DNA from: Ctena decussata
Lineage: Eukaryota; Mollusca; Bivalvia; Lucinida; Lucinidae
Direction: 5' to 3'
Assembly: GCA_963989385.1 (NCBI GenBank)
Contig: OZ022509.1
Location: forward strand, 75,042,667-75,106,666
Length of the DNA stretch: 64,000 bases
Shown here: positions 1-10,132 of the stretch, one piece after another
Layout: every line of letters starts with the position of its first letter
Numbering within the stretch: position 1 is the first letter of the stretch
Made by a program: the position numbers and the translations under genes
Notes under the pieces: generated by a model
What the model was told of the DNA's origin: nothing
What the model saw: the letters and a program-made list of their open reading frames with translations, nothing else
Database searches by the model: none

Positions 1-369
1 CTTATAAAAGAAAAGAAACAAACAAAAAAGATAATATAATCTGCAAACTTACGGCAACAGTAGCAAATATGTTATTGAAATAAATGATTTGATAAAGCTA
101 AGTATCACAGTCTCCAAATTACACGAATTCTAAGTAACCATCTAAATAATACTCATAGCTGGCTTTAAACAAGCTATGAATTACATCAGCAGTGATATCA
201 ACATCAAGGTCAACAAAATGCACCATGCCTAACTTTGCTTCCAAATTATAAATAATGCATGTACATGCAGATACATATAATACATGGTTTTTGAAGCACC
301 ATATTAAACTATACTGAACCCAGAATTTATTTCTGGGATAAAACATCAAGATGTATTATTTGCTAATCA
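1..369. other. 3' flank of the minus-strand gene; no supported gene
   Basis: AT-rich sequence downstream of the stop codon at 370-372. It holds a minus-strand AATAAA. A minus-strand open frame at 119-349 has no convincing acceptor or recognisable domain, so I do not call it. A minus-strand GTAAGT near position 48 is donor-like, but no exon could be built from it. Confidence 0.5.
326..331 (-). terminator. Candidate polyadenylation signal of the coiled-coil/CHORD-like gene
   Basis: TTTATT on the plus strand reads AATAAA on the minus strand, about 40 nt past the stop codon at 370-372. Position and motif suit a short 3' UTR. It is a six-base match in AT-rich DNA, so it remains a candidate. Confidence 0.45.
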
Positions 370-1962
370 TCAGACATGTTGTCCATATGTGCATCCAGCA
401 TTATCAGGGCCTGCCATACAACATTTCCAGACATACGTAACTTTCAGAAGTTTTCCTCTATCACTATATTGCTCTATTCTTTCCTTTCCTTTCGGGTGAT
501 AACAACATGCTTTCTTATGATTATCATTCAGTGTGAATAGTTTATTACAGCGGAGACACTTTGTGACTTGCCCTACAACGGGTTTGAAATTTCTGGGACT
601 GTTTTTCTTCACTTCATCTAATGATCTCATTAAAGATCTAAAGGTTGGAGCATCAGCAGGATTTGGTTGATTCATTTTTTCTTGATTCTTTACTAGAGCT
701 GCCTTTCTCTTTTCCCTAGCTCTTTGTTTCTTTTCATTTTTCTGTTTTTCTCTTTGTTGGTATAGTTGTCGCTCTCTGGGAGTCAGTTTATCAAGCTGCG
801 GTGTTAAACTAACTTCAAATTTTCCAGTGGTTCCCCAAGTATGTAATGGGGATGGTAGTAGCTTCATGTCTTTTCTAAGAGATGGAGGTATGTTTTCAAT
901 ATTTGGAAGACCAAATGGGGAAGTTTTAGTACTAAACACAGAGGACTGATTAAACTTAGTTGGCCTAGTATCTTTACGGTAATTGTCCATTTGAGTTAGA
1001 GCATCTTGTAAGGAATTTTCCAATTTTTTGGCACTTCTGCGTAGTTTTGATAACTTTTCCTCTGATATTTTAATACCTGTTTCATCCATAGTAACAGGTG
1101 TAGGTGCACTGTACAGAGAGGAAGGAGTGGAAATACGACTATTTAATTTTGTTGGAATTGCCACTGGCAATTCTGTTTGTGAAGACTTTTCATCCATGTC
1201 AGTTTTCTCAGGAACTTTTTCTTTGGTTAAATCCTTAACTTCTTTAAACTTTTTGAATGTCAATTCTTTTATTTCTTGTAGCTTATTCTTAAGCCTTTCA
1301 ATTTCTTCTTGCTTTCTTTGTATTACTTTTTTCATTTTCTGCATCTCACCAACACACTGTTTATTTGTACCTTCAAGAGATTCTAACCTATTTTTAGCTT
1401 CTTTATAAGCCTTTTCCGCATGATGTTTTAATTGTTCAATATAAGATTTGAGCAAAGTTGGAAGTGAAGCATTCTGGCCTTTCTCTTCAGCTCTCAAGAT
1501 TTGCAAGCATACAATTCTATCCTCCATTAAAGAAGTTAGACTATCAGCAATGCAGTCAATATAATGAGGCAGAGCTAGTTTAGGTTCTTCATCAGCTATT
1601 TGTTCCAAAGTCTGTTCAGGTATATAGCAGCATTCAGCCATCAGCTTCATTTTCTCAGTACAGTCTTGTAGAATAGCTTGAAACTTGAGAGTTTCTTTCC
1701 TGTGGGCCTCAATCTCTTGCATAGCAGCTCTTGTTTTGTGTGTCCATCCTTCTCTCTCTTGCTGGATCTGAGAGCCCAGCCACTGTGTGACCTCATTGGT
1801 TGTGTCCTGCCATGTTTTGCCCTGTAACTTTTTACCTTCATTCTGAAGAAAGTTGGATACAGCAGCGTTGATGTCATCATCTGTGCGTGTTGAGATAAAT
1901 TGTGTGGAAGTGGCAGTTGGAATGGGATGCATTGGTCTCTTTGTGGCAACAGTCACTTCCAT
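370..1962 (-). CDS. Single-exon coiled-coil protein with C-terminal CHORD-like zinc-binding module
   Basis: One uninterrupted 530-codon frame; I do not recognise a named orthologue. Residues about 205-260 are charged heptad-like sequence (coiled coil), and 395-435 is a second very basic E/K/R/Q segment. The last ~62 residues carry C469, C472, C487, H489 (in a CYHP motif), a WKCC pair C514/C515, C524 (GC) and H529. That is six Cys plus two His in the order seen in CHORD zinc modules (C, C, CxxHP, WxCC, GCxxxxH), although the first pair here is C-x2-C rather than C-x4-C. A KSSQTE motif near residue 258 resembles dynein light chain LC8 sites. The start is the first ATG in this frame, and its A overlaps the stop of an upstream ORF. 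Codon order, length and absence of stops argue for a real gene. Function is unknown; a scaffold or chaperone-linked role would be a guess. The neighbouring large gene runs the opposite way. Confidence 0.85.
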   Translation of the reverse strand: MEVTVATKRPMHPIPTATSTQFISTRTDDDINAAVSNFLQNEGKKLQGKTWQDTTNEVTQWLGSQIQQEREGWTHKTRAAMQEIEAHRKETLKFQAILQDCTEKMKLMAECCYIPEQTLEQIADEEPKLALPHYIDCIADSLTSLMEDRIVCLQILRAEEKGQNASLPTLLKSYIEQLKHHAEKAYKEAKNRLESLEGTNKQCVGEMQKMKKVIQRKQEEIERLKNKLQEIKELTFKKFKEVKDLTKEKVPEKTDMDEKSSQTELPVAIPTKLNSRISTPSSLYSAPTPVTMDETGIKISEEKLSKLRRSAKKLENSLQDALTQMDNYRKDTRPTKFNQSSVFSTKTSPFGLPNIENIPPSLRKDMKLLPSPLHTWGTTGKFEVSLTPQLDKLTPRERQLYQQREKQKNEKKQRAREKRKAALVKNQEKMNQPNPADAPTFRSLMRSLDEVKKNSPRNFKPVVGQVTKCLRCNKLFTLNDNHKKACCYHPKGKERIEQYSDRGKLLKVTYVWKCCMAGPDNAGCTYGQHV

Positions 1963-2046
1963 TATGTCACTTCCTCCATAATGAGGTCACTTCCTGTTTT
2001 ATGTCACTGGCTCTTCCTCTGACATCACATCTTCTAGATGGTGCAT
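1962..2046 (-). promoter_or_regulatory. 5' leader with two upstream ORFs, the second overlapping the main start (TAATG)
   Basis: Reading the minus strand, uORF1 starts at 2046 and ends with TAA at 2001-1999 (15 residues). uORF2 starts at 1979 and reads ATG GAG GAA GTG ACA TAA, ending at 1962. The final A of its stop is the A of the main ATG, giving TAATG. The core GGAAGTGAC occurs three times between about 1951 and 1994, so the second uORF and the main start may be copies of one another. Such an arrangement can permit termination-reinitiation; whether it does here is inference. Confidence 0.6.
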
Positions 2047-2052
2047 GAAAAC

Positions 2053-2054
2053 CT
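2053..2054 (-). other. Probable 3' splice acceptor in the 5' UTR
   Basis: On the minus strand a pyrimidine-rich run (TTTTTCTCTCTTATAG) precedes the leader, so the coding exon seems to begin at 2052 and a further non-coding 5' exon should lie at higher coordinates. I could not locate that exon. Confidence 0.5.
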
Positions 2055-2531
2055 ATAAGAGAGAAAAATATCAAACATGTTACTGTGGAATTGGCCCAAA
2101 TTATCTTCTCCCCATATTTAATCTCAGGATTCAGAGCTCTTGTCTATACTGCCTTGCGGACCTTAGTTTTCTGAATTCTGAAAATATTTTATAATTATGG
2201 AAGATGATGTTTATCTTTGAATTTTTCAACTTAGGTTATTTTCAAAATAACTTTTTGCCAGACATTGTTTACAGTACTGGTGATGTAATGAGAGTAGAAT
2301 AAACTTTTTCTAGTAATACTCACTCTTTTCCAGTACTCTATCCATATATTATAAAAGTGCAGACAGACAGATAGTGTATAAACTATATCACATCAAAAAT
2401 TTATGGTTAAAATATTGTTACAAATTTTCCCCGGTTTGGCAAATGACAAAGTAAATCTTTGGACCAAAGCAATAAATTACAAACTAATTACTGATAAGTT
2501 TGTAAGGATGGTACACATCATTGTATTGTAA
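2055..2531. other. Non-coding spacer
   Basis: Presumed first intron of the minus-strand gene. I see no coding exon, RNA gene or clear repeat boundary here. Confidence 0.4.
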
Positions 2532-2773
2532 TGAGCTGCGACATGACAAAACCAACAAAGTGGCATGTGTTTGCCCAGCCAAGACTCAGATCAGCCTGGG
2601 CATCTGCCCAGTCTGATCAAAGTCTTTGATGTGCTCTTGAAGGAAAGCTAAGGGCTGAGCTACATCCATGTCAACAGCAAAGATTCTGATCAGTCTTGGC
2701 TCATGCCAAGGCTGATCTGAATCTTAGTGGGGTGCACATGCCACTTTGTTGGCTTTGTTCTGTCCAGGCTCAT
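2532..2773. mobile_element. Palindromic MITE, family 1 (TGAGCYGYGACA ends), copy 1
   Basis: The ends form long imperfect inverted repeats (TGAGCTGCGACATGACAAAA on the left, matched by ...CTGTCCAGGCTCA on the right), with internal complementary blocks around CAGCCTGGGCATCTGCC and TCTGATCAG. Other copies in the window are at 8103-8340, 14004-14240, 32664-32905 and 46482-46690. There is no coding capacity. The transposase superfamily is unresolved, since no clear target duplication is visible. Confidence 0.8.
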
Positions 2774-3534
2774 ATTATGTTGGTGTATATTATATAAATG
2801 AACCCTCCATTATAAAAAGTAACGTGTTCTTTTGAACACTGAACTGATTTATCGACCAGATTTTTTTTTTGTTTGAAAGGCATATTGTACTTCAAATTTT
2901 ATTTTGTTAATAATGTGAATTATTGATAAACCATGGTAAAAGTTATCCTTTAAATATAGCGTGAAAGTGCCGAAAACTACTGTAGTTGAATTTGCAAACA
3001 GCGTAGATCCAGATTATGAGATGAAGCCCTTTAATCAGTATTTCAGTCTTTCAGGCTGATGGGAAAATGGGTATCAGGAGCCCAAGTCATTAGCCCCTGA
3101 TAACTGGATAGTAGTATTTGTGAACACTGTTATGAGGTAGCATAAAGGTGAAAAAGAACTTTGATGGTCATGGAACCATGATGACTTGTTTGCCTTGCTA
3201 GACTAGAACTCATTCTTGGGTCCCTAGAGGTCAGTTTATATAGAAATTAACCCTGGATAGCTGGAACTACCTTTAGCTGAAACTAATTTTCATGGTCCCA
3301 AGCCTGTTTGAGTCTAGTGTATATCCCAAAGAATAATAGTGTAGTAGTTGTGAAAAAGATCTTAGCTGCTTTCAAGGGTCAAATTCTGGTGAATGTTCAA
3401 AAGAAGATGCTCTCTACTCTCAGAAGGTTAAACTTTGATGAAAACTCTGTGAAAAAGTTTTAGATTCAGATGAATAAATCTGTGTTTGGAAAAATTAGTC
3501 TTCACAAACAATTTCATTTTGCATAGCTGGATGG
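2774..3534. other. Non-coding stretch
   Basis: No long open frame. Low-copy-looking sequence with short similarity between 2960-3020 and 3940-4030 (the AACTACTG/TTTGCAAACAG... block), suggesting an old dispersed repeat. No gene supported. Confidence 0.35.
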
Positions 3535-3724
3535 ATTACTTGTAAATTTATGTCTCTTTCGACAGTAATTCAGTCATATCAGAACGATGAGAGAGTGGTA
3601 ATTAAAGGATGTGTGCAGTGGAACCCTGTTTACAGTTGAAAAGATTTCAGCCTCCAGCTGCAGTTGAACCTGGGACCTCTAGATTAGCAAGCCAGGGCTT
3701 AATCCCACTGAGCTACCAGGGCTC
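3535..3724 (-). mobile_element. tRNA-derived SINE, family 1, copy 1
   Basis: Read on the minus strand it opens with a tRNA-like head: an A-box-like TAGCTCAGTGGGATTAAGCC and a B-box-like GGTTCAACTGCAG. The body is shared with the copies at 39950-40160, 62064-62215 and 62810-62980 (common blocks: TGGAACCCYGTTTAC and TTTCAGTCATATCAG in the reverse sense). Being tRNA-headed and repeated, it is a SINE and not a functional tRNA gene. Confidence 0.75.
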
Positions 3725-4193
3725 CTTTTCAGTTTGTAACCAAGAAGATTTAATATAAATCTTTTAAACTGTCACTCACATAGTATAACATTTACTGAAG
3801 GTATTTATTTTAAAGGTTTGAAGTTGAAAACCTGGTTTATCAAAACATTTAACAACTTATTAAGTTTGATACCTCATACATCAGATCACCAAATATTAGG
3901 ACACCATAACTAGTCAGTTTATTATCCGCACACTTAAAGTGCTTAAAGTGCGTAGCTGAAATTTGCAAACAGTCTCAATCCAGATGAGGCAGCTCATAAT
4001 GAGCTGCCTCCTCTGGATCTACACTGTTTACTCACTATTCTTGGAATTCTCAGTATGTTATTGCTTTGTCAACAGACTTTTTTAAATTTTGCTGAGGTAA
4101 ATTTTGTCATCTGCTTTTTTGGTGCTTTAGGGTTAATATTTGACTATGTCGGTTTACAGTCTGACGGTTATTCAAAAAATTGTTGTTAGACTG

Positions 4194-4261
4194 TCAAACA
4201 GAGAAGACCTTTATAAACAGGAAGCAGTCAAACAGAGAAGACCTTTATAAACAGGAAGCAG
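4194..4261. repeat. 34-bp direct duplication
   Basis: A 34-bp unit beginning GTCAAACAGAGAAGACC and ending ACAGGAAGCA occurs twice, back to back and identical. The lack of differences suggests a recent local duplication. Confidence 0.85.
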
Positions 4262-4682
4262 TCTGCTCTGAGTCTACAACATTTGCTCAAGGACTTGCGT
4301 CTAACTATTAAGTGTCATTACGGTACATTAGAACCCTAAACACTTGACAGAGTAGTTGAGTTTCAAGTGCTTAATGTGTCAATATTTTCATCTAATATTA
4401 TTACAAGTCTCACAAAATGATACCTTCCCCTCACTAAAAGGCCATGAGGAAATATCAGTTTCTCCACCTGTGCTGTCCATCAAGCCAGTTCATGCAAAAG
4501 CCGTCATATACCATGCATGCAAAAGCCTCAGTATCAGCTTGGTTGATGGGCATTTACAATAGTATCATTTCCTATTATAAGTAGTGCTTTCGACCGACTT
4601 CTCAAAAGCCAGTTTGTATAGGACTGGAATGGTCCACAGCACAGATAAGCTAATTGGTATTACCCCCATGGAGACCTGGGTT

Positions 4683-4825
4683 CGAGGTTATAAAACTTGA
4701 GAATAATCTCAAACTCAAAATAAAGCACACCGATTGGCTGCTTCCGAGCATGTGCTGTGCTCGGAAGCAGCCAATCGGTGTGCTTTATTTTGAGTTTGAG
4801 AATGTACTCAAGTTTTATAACCTCG
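4683..4825. mobile_element. Foldback MITE, family 4 (CGAGGTTATAAAACTT ends), copy 1
   Basis: Terminal inverted repeats CGAGGTTATAAAACTTGAG / CTCAAGTTTTATAACCTCG enclose a perfect 43-bp palindrome with arms 4708-4750 and 4758-4800 and a 7-nt loop. A second, less palindromic copy with the same ends lies at 15232-15467. Open frames over it are artefacts of the palindrome. Confidence 0.85.
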
Positions 4826-5750
4826 GGGCCTGCTGTAGGTTGGAGTACATTTTGGAGAGCTTAAGAAAAGTAGCATACATGCTAAGTCTCACTAAGTTTG
4901 ACAAAATCTCACTTAATTTTGCTCTTTAAAAAAGACAAACCCATATATTTTGCTCTTAAAGAAATTCCCATGAGATTTTTTACCATATTTACCATTTATG
5001 AAGAGATAAACAAGCATTGCATTGTTAAGTCTGTTTCTTGCACAAAAATAGAACAGAAGGTTTTAAACATGTTTAAATGAGCTTAAAAGAATTTTTTATC
5101 ATTATCTCACTTAATTTAATCAAACCTATAATAAAATTTCATCAAATCTCACAGATTCCAGTCTAGAGCTTATTACATTTTATCATATGACCTCGCATCT
5201 GAGAATGTAATAAAGCCATGCATTAAAAGCGATAATCCACTAGTGGATTGAATATGCAACTCAGTCGTAACGTTTTACGTTGACGTCCATTAAAACGTCG
5301 CATTTTCTAATGGCAAAATCGTGACGTTTTAGTGCAAATTTTGCTAATAAAATGCGATTTTAGTGTCATATGATAAATAGAATCTTGCATTCGTGCTACT
5401 GTATTATTGAATTTACTATTGAATTTACTAAACTCGTTGGGGAAAACCGATAAGATGCTCAGCAAAGCCTCGCATCTTATCATTTAATAAATTCAATAAT
5501 ACATGAGCACTCATGTAAGATCCTCTATGTATGAAGTGTTGCAGGTTTTGTTTACTATATATATTTGACTATAAGATGGGGGTCCCTCATCCACAATTTC
5601 CCCTGATCTGTAAATCTGTATTGAGCAGTTCTGTCATGAAATGTTTTTTCCCCTTAAAACAATCCCAAATTCTAGATCCATCATATTGTGGAAGGGACAA
5701 ACCAAAGAAATATGGTAACCACAGCAACCAAGTTACCTCTTGACTTTTAA
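4826..5750. other. AT-rich non-coding stretch
   Basis: Contains short open frames only. CTTAATTTTGCTCTT-like blocks recur near 4910-4955, and at 5390-5520 there are two versions of an AATTCAATAATAC sequence in opposite orientation, hinting at a decayed inverted-repeat element. No gene supported. Confidence 0.35.
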
Positions 5751-6580
5751 TGCTGCTCTCACACCTAGCCAAATTTCCTTGTGAATGGGCTTATGAATGC
5801 AATTTGCAATGGTCGCAAGACATTCGTAGGCCTTCGTAAGCATTCACAGGCATTCTCGGGGTGTTGCGAAGATTAGGTACATGCTCCTAAAATTTGCAAG
5901 GAAAGCATATTTGCAACATATTCATTGATGGCAAGGCATTTGGAGTGATCGTAAGACGTTTGTAGGCATTTGTTATCATGCTTTCTTACTTTTCTCACCC
6001 AAATATGACCTTTGACATTTTTGTCTGAGTCTTCTACGTTGAACCTCCTGCTGGCCTGCTGCCTTCTTTCTTGCTTTTCCAGCTGCAGAGCAACAATAGT
6101 GACAGAGCGTAACAACAGCATATTCAGAAACCAACTTGGCATTGTTGCCACTTGCCTCAGTCATGCCTGAACTAGAAATGTAAGGTGGACAAGGGAATTA
6201 ATTACACCATTTTCGCTACCCTAATGAGACCGACCTAGACGAACGTGTAATATTCACACCTAAAGCGCTAGGAATTAGCAAGACATTTGCATGGCAATCT
6301 TAATGTTTGTATACCATTCTCATGCATTTGCAAGTACTCGCAAGTGTTGGCAAGTGGTTTGCACGCATTCTCCATTCATTCTCAAGAAAATAAAGAAATT
6401 GTAACTCATTTGCTTTATTTGTAATGGATTCGCAATTGTTTGTTCACATTCGTATGGCATTCATAAGGTCCTACTTTTTTTCAGTATTTCTCTCGGCCAA
6501 CAGTATCATTTTCGGCAATTTTGCCGCGAATTTCAAATTTTCATATTCACAAGGATATTCGGCTAGGTGTGAGAGCAGCA
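5751..6580. mobile_element. DNA transposon-like element with perfect 20-bp TIRs and an iterated core
   Basis: TGCTGCTCTCACACCTAGCC at 5751-5770 is exactly inverted at 6561-6580; the similarity continues inward (TTCCTTGTGAAT / ATTCACAAGGA). The interior is rich in variants of CATTYGTAGGCATTYG and GCAAGNNTTTGCA. A minus-strand frame at 5873-6151 has a basic RRQQASRR then WVRKVRK segment, faintly like the N-terminus of PIF/Harbinger nucleases. That is weak evidence. I could not identify a target duplication. Confidence 0.7.
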
Positions 6581-7109
6581 GAAGTTAATGCTGCAGCAGC
6601 TCTAGGGCACTGGCCTAACATTCTGGTTAGCTGTGCCAGCAAGGGTAGTACTTTTTGAAAAAGAACAGCATGGAAAACAAATGCATAAAGAATTATTATA
6701 CATACATGCTACTATATTTTCGGATTCATCAGATTTACCAGCAATTAAAATTTCAAAATATGAAATATGCGGTTATCTATTTTCCATATCTTACCTGAAT
6801 ATTAGGATTTAGTAGTTTATCCTGTGTTCAGCTATTTATCCAATATTTTAGGTCTATCCCAAATTTACAAAGACTGTCACAGGAGGTAATTGTGCTGATG
6901 ACTGCCGTAAAATTGATCTAATGCATAGGTAGATATAGTATCTATCTCCGCAATCTTTAAATAGACAGTAGAATTGTAAAGCTGGTAATTACAATACACT
7001 ACTTATTTTGCTCAAGAGGTCTCTTCTCAGAGCTTCAATTAAAGAAAACAATTTTGGGACTGAATCTGAAAAGAATTATTTTTTGTTTCTCTGAAATAGT
7101 TTCAGATTT
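6581..7109. other. AT-rich non-coding stretch
   Basis: No open frame, splice-site pair or repeat boundary that I can support. Confidence 0.35.
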
Positions 7110-7880
7110 CCTGAAGTCTAGACATTGAATAACATCAGTCTATCCATCTGTCTGTCCAGACATTCATCCATGGACCAATCAAAACATTCTTCTTCCATCT
7201 GTAAGTCTATGCAGTCATCCATCCATCAGCCTATGCAACTAGCCATCTGTAAGTCTCTTTACATGACTATGCATTCATGCATCTGTACACGTCTGTGCAT
7301 TTATCTGTCAGTCTAAGCATTCATCCGTCTGTTAGTCATAGCACCCTTTTATCTACAGTCCCATGCATTAATCCATCTAACAGTAAAAGCATTCATCTAT
7401 TCTGTCATTCTTAGCATTCGTCGATCTGTCAGTAAAGGTATATATCTGTCTGTGATTCTATGCATTCCCCTGTTTGCCACTTGTAGCATTCATCTATCTG
7501 TCAGTCAATGCAGTTATCTATGTACCAGCCTGTGCATTCATTTATCTGTCAGTCAATGCAGTTATCTATCTACCAGTCTGAGCATTCATTTATCTGTCAG
7601 TCATGTGTCATTGTAGATGTTTCTTTTACTTTGGTTCAGCAGTGATCATTCACTCGGTGTAGGCATTCATCCGTATATCAGTCTATGAATAGTCATTTGT
7701 CATTGTTAGCAGTCATCCATCTGACACTCTATGCATTCATCTGTCTTCAGACTACTTATCCATTTGCAAGTCTATGCTTTCATCCGTGGGTTCTGTCAGT
7801 CTATGCTGTCATCCGTTATGTCGCCTGTGCATTCAGCCACCATTCATTCATCTGTCAGTCAATGCATTCTGACAATATTT
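7110..7880. repeat. Degenerate minisatellite built on CATCTGTCAGTCTATGCATT
   Basis: About 25-30 imperfect copies of a 22-30 bp unit with the core ATCYRTCAGTC-TATGCATTCAT. Spacing drifts and the copies diverge toward both ends, so it is an old array. Short open frames across it (rich in M, H, S, I, C) follow from the repeat. Confidence 0.8.
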
Positions 7881-8102
7881 CATAGGATTTACTATTGCTT
7901 TTCAAACTGTTGCTCCCAATCATTCTTATGAAGGTAATATTTCATATAAGCACAACTGAATGTAATAATTTCAAAGCAAATTTTCAAATCTCCAGTCAAA
8001 TGGACTAGATAGTTCATAGTTTAATATTTCGTTGTAAAATAGTTTAAGTTTGCCATTATGCTTCTGTCATTTTGTGTCATTTATCATATTGGCAAAGTAA
8101 AA

Positions 8103-8340
8103 TGAGCAGCGACACGAGAAAACTATAAAAGTGGTTGTGCACCCTGCGCAAACTCATATCAGCCTGGGCATCTGCCAAGTCTGATCAGACTCTTTGCTGA
8201 GTGCTTAAAGGGTAGCTAAGGGTCTAAGCTAGCTCCATGCGGACAGTGAAGATTCTGATCAGACTGGGCTGATGCCCAGGCTGATCTGAGTCTGCGCTGG
8301 GCGCATAGCCACTTAGTTTGTTTTCTCGTGTTGCGGCTCA
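8103..8340. mobile_element. Palindromic MITE, family 1, copy 2
   Basis: Begins TGAGCAGCGACACGAGAAAA and ends TTTTCTCGTGTTGCGGCTCA, with the same internal CAGCCTGGGCATCTGCC blocks as the other family-1 copies. Related GTCTGATCAGGGTCTGCACTG sequence continues just outside at 8395-8440, perhaps part of a longer relative. Confidence 0.8.
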
Positions 8341-8669
8341 AATATAGAAATTTCTATGATTACTGGGACTAGAGTCCTGAGCAGACGGGGTAGACCAAGA
8401 TCAGACTGCAGTCTGATCAGGGTCTGCACTGTCTGCCGTTTTACCTACAACTTTTTTCACATGATAGTCTTTATTTTTTCGTCTCTCAAATTTCGTGATA
8501 ATTATGACACTTGTTTAGGATGTTTTGGCATTTTGGCTAATCACGGTGAATTAGTCATTATGCTACTCTAATTTATTTTATTGGGTTTTCAAAATATGAT
8601 AATTGAAACTAGTTAAATGCTTAGTTTAATAGATATTTATTTTATTGGTTCTCTGTGACAGTATGAATA
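8341..8669. other. Non-coding stretch
   Basis: A short dispersed-repeat motif (CAGTCTGATCAGGGTCTGCA) near 8410 that also resembles 30826-30860 and 43915-43955; otherwise AT-rich sequence. No gene supported. Confidence 0.35.
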
Positions 8670-8677
8670 CCCTCCAG

Positions 8678-9798
8678 TAGTGTTGTCCCGATAGTCGCTG
8701 AACATCGAAAACTAATCGTTCAGGCTTACGTCGGCGACAATCGATTGTAATTTTGTGACTATCGATTGTAAACAAAGTCACTAGGTCAAAAACGTCGCAC
8801 AGACAGTTTGGTGAGTTTCGGTTCATTTCTGGTTGTTTCGCGCATTCAAAGGGAAGTAATCCAAACACGACTGTCATGGCGTCCAAATAAGAATCAGAGC
8901 CGGACATGGAGCTTTTTCCCTATACAGGGAAGATCAGATACCGATTTGGGGTTTATTTTTGCTTCAGAAAGATAAAAGAGGGACCAGCCACAAAATCTAA
9001 CGTGGATATAACATCTGTCATATGCATTTTATGCAAAAAACATACGCAAATAAAGGTTGTGTATTGATACCCCCCACCCACTCTGGATTATCTGAAAACG
9101 AAACAAGCGTTTTGAGACTCTGACCATTACAACCTATGGCTAAAAGTTTGAGATTGCTGTTAATAACATATATAGACCCTGATTCCAAATAGTCCTTAGC
9201 TTTTACTGATTTTAAAAAAGTACAGAATGATGGCTACACTTTCAATTTTTGGTCATCTATAAGGCCTCTAAGAGGGGCAGGTTTAGTGACTTCTTAGTTG
9301 TCTCAATGTATACTGCATAAGGACCTATCTGAAAAGGTGAATACTTTGAGAAGAAAGATTTTACCCACAATGGCAACTGTATCTGTCTTTATTGTCAGTC
9401 AGTGCTGGCAGAAATAAAAAATATATATTATATACAGTACTGATATGGCCATCTAAGATAGCATTATAGTGTATAGTTATGTTGCCCTCATCTGTCACAA
9501 GATTCAGCTGTTAGCCAGTATGATCACATTCACTGCCTTCTATCTGCCTACGAAATATGAAATATGTATGGCACAAAATTCGTTGATGCCAAAGGAGTAA
9601 TGATGTCTAGTGCTCTTTTCTGTGCATTATGCTCTTTATTTTGGTGGATAAGTACAGATTTAGACTTTTATGGAGCATTAGCTATCATTATATATTGGTT
9701 GACTTGGCTGACAGGATATCAGATTGTACAATCGATAATCAATCGGTTTAACTCTTCCGATAATCGATTGTGATTTTCCAGTCCGATTCCCAACACTA
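8678..9798. mobile_element. Non-autonomous hAT element with 8-bp target duplication
   Basis: The element starts TAGTGTTG and ends CAACACTA, and is flanked on both sides by CCCTCCAG (8670-8677 and 9799-9806). An 8-bp duplication with short TIRs of this form is the hAT signature. Subterminal copies of ATCGATTGT occur near both ends (around 8740, 8762 and 9730-9770), as expected for transposase-binding repeats. At 1121 bp it is too short for an intact transposase. Confidence 0.88.
8906..9067 (+). pseudogene. Possible BED zinc-finger remnant of the hAT transposase
   Basis: A 53-codon frame inside the hAT element reads aromatic residues (FGVYFCF), a K/E/G segment, then VICILCKKHTQIK. The order aromatic-x-x-F, acidic/glycine segment, C-x2-C matches the first half of a BED finger as found in hAT transposases; the second His/Cys half is absent. 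This rests on a short motif only. Confidence 0.35.
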
Positions 9799-9989
9799 CC
9801 CTCCAGAAAATAAAACTTCAAAAAGTACTTTAAATTTTTGCTAGTATTGTAGGTTCATTGGTCCTTCGTTACTTTTTAGCTGACTGTAGGATAATACTAT
9901 TTCTATTTAATAGTTATAACTTATATATCATTTGGTATATGTAAACTCCGAAATTTTCCCTTTCCTTTACCCTGCATTTTATTACAATC

Positions 9990-10132
9990 TTATGCTGCTA
10001 CTGCAACCATGTGGATTTAAGATCATCATTCTGTTATTGTACTAGAGATATGTATTCTTATTTCTCATATGCCACTTGCCAGTGGCCTGATATATTTATA
10101 CAAAATAAAGTTCTGTTCTGTTCTGTTCTGTC
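9990..10132 (+). repeat. Probable non-LTR retrotransposon 3' tail
   Basis: Sequence ending ATAAAGTTCTGTTCTGTTCTG. A short tandem pentamer repeat after an AATAAA-like motif is typical of CR1/L2-type LINE 3' ends. No coding part is attached. Confidence 0.45.

Noticed and set aside
119..349. 76-codon minus-strand frame with VHFVDLDVDITADVI
   Set aside because: No acceptor with a pyrimidine tract, no recognised domain, and it overlaps the probable polyadenylation signal of the neighbouring gene.
1028..1408. 126-codon plus-strand frame
   Set aside because: Antisense shadow of the 530-aa coding exon.
4356..4562. 68-codon plus frame considered as a 5' exon of the large gene
   Set aside because: The acceptor would be ...TTACAAG without a pyrimidine tract and there is no donor; composition is unlike the coiled-coil exons.
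7110..7880. CRISPR-like array
   Set aside because: Units are contiguous and drifting without unique spacers, and the genome is animal.
9564..9773. 69-codon hydrophobic plus frame
   Set aside because: Lies inside the hAT element and follows from its AT-rich and subterminal repeats.
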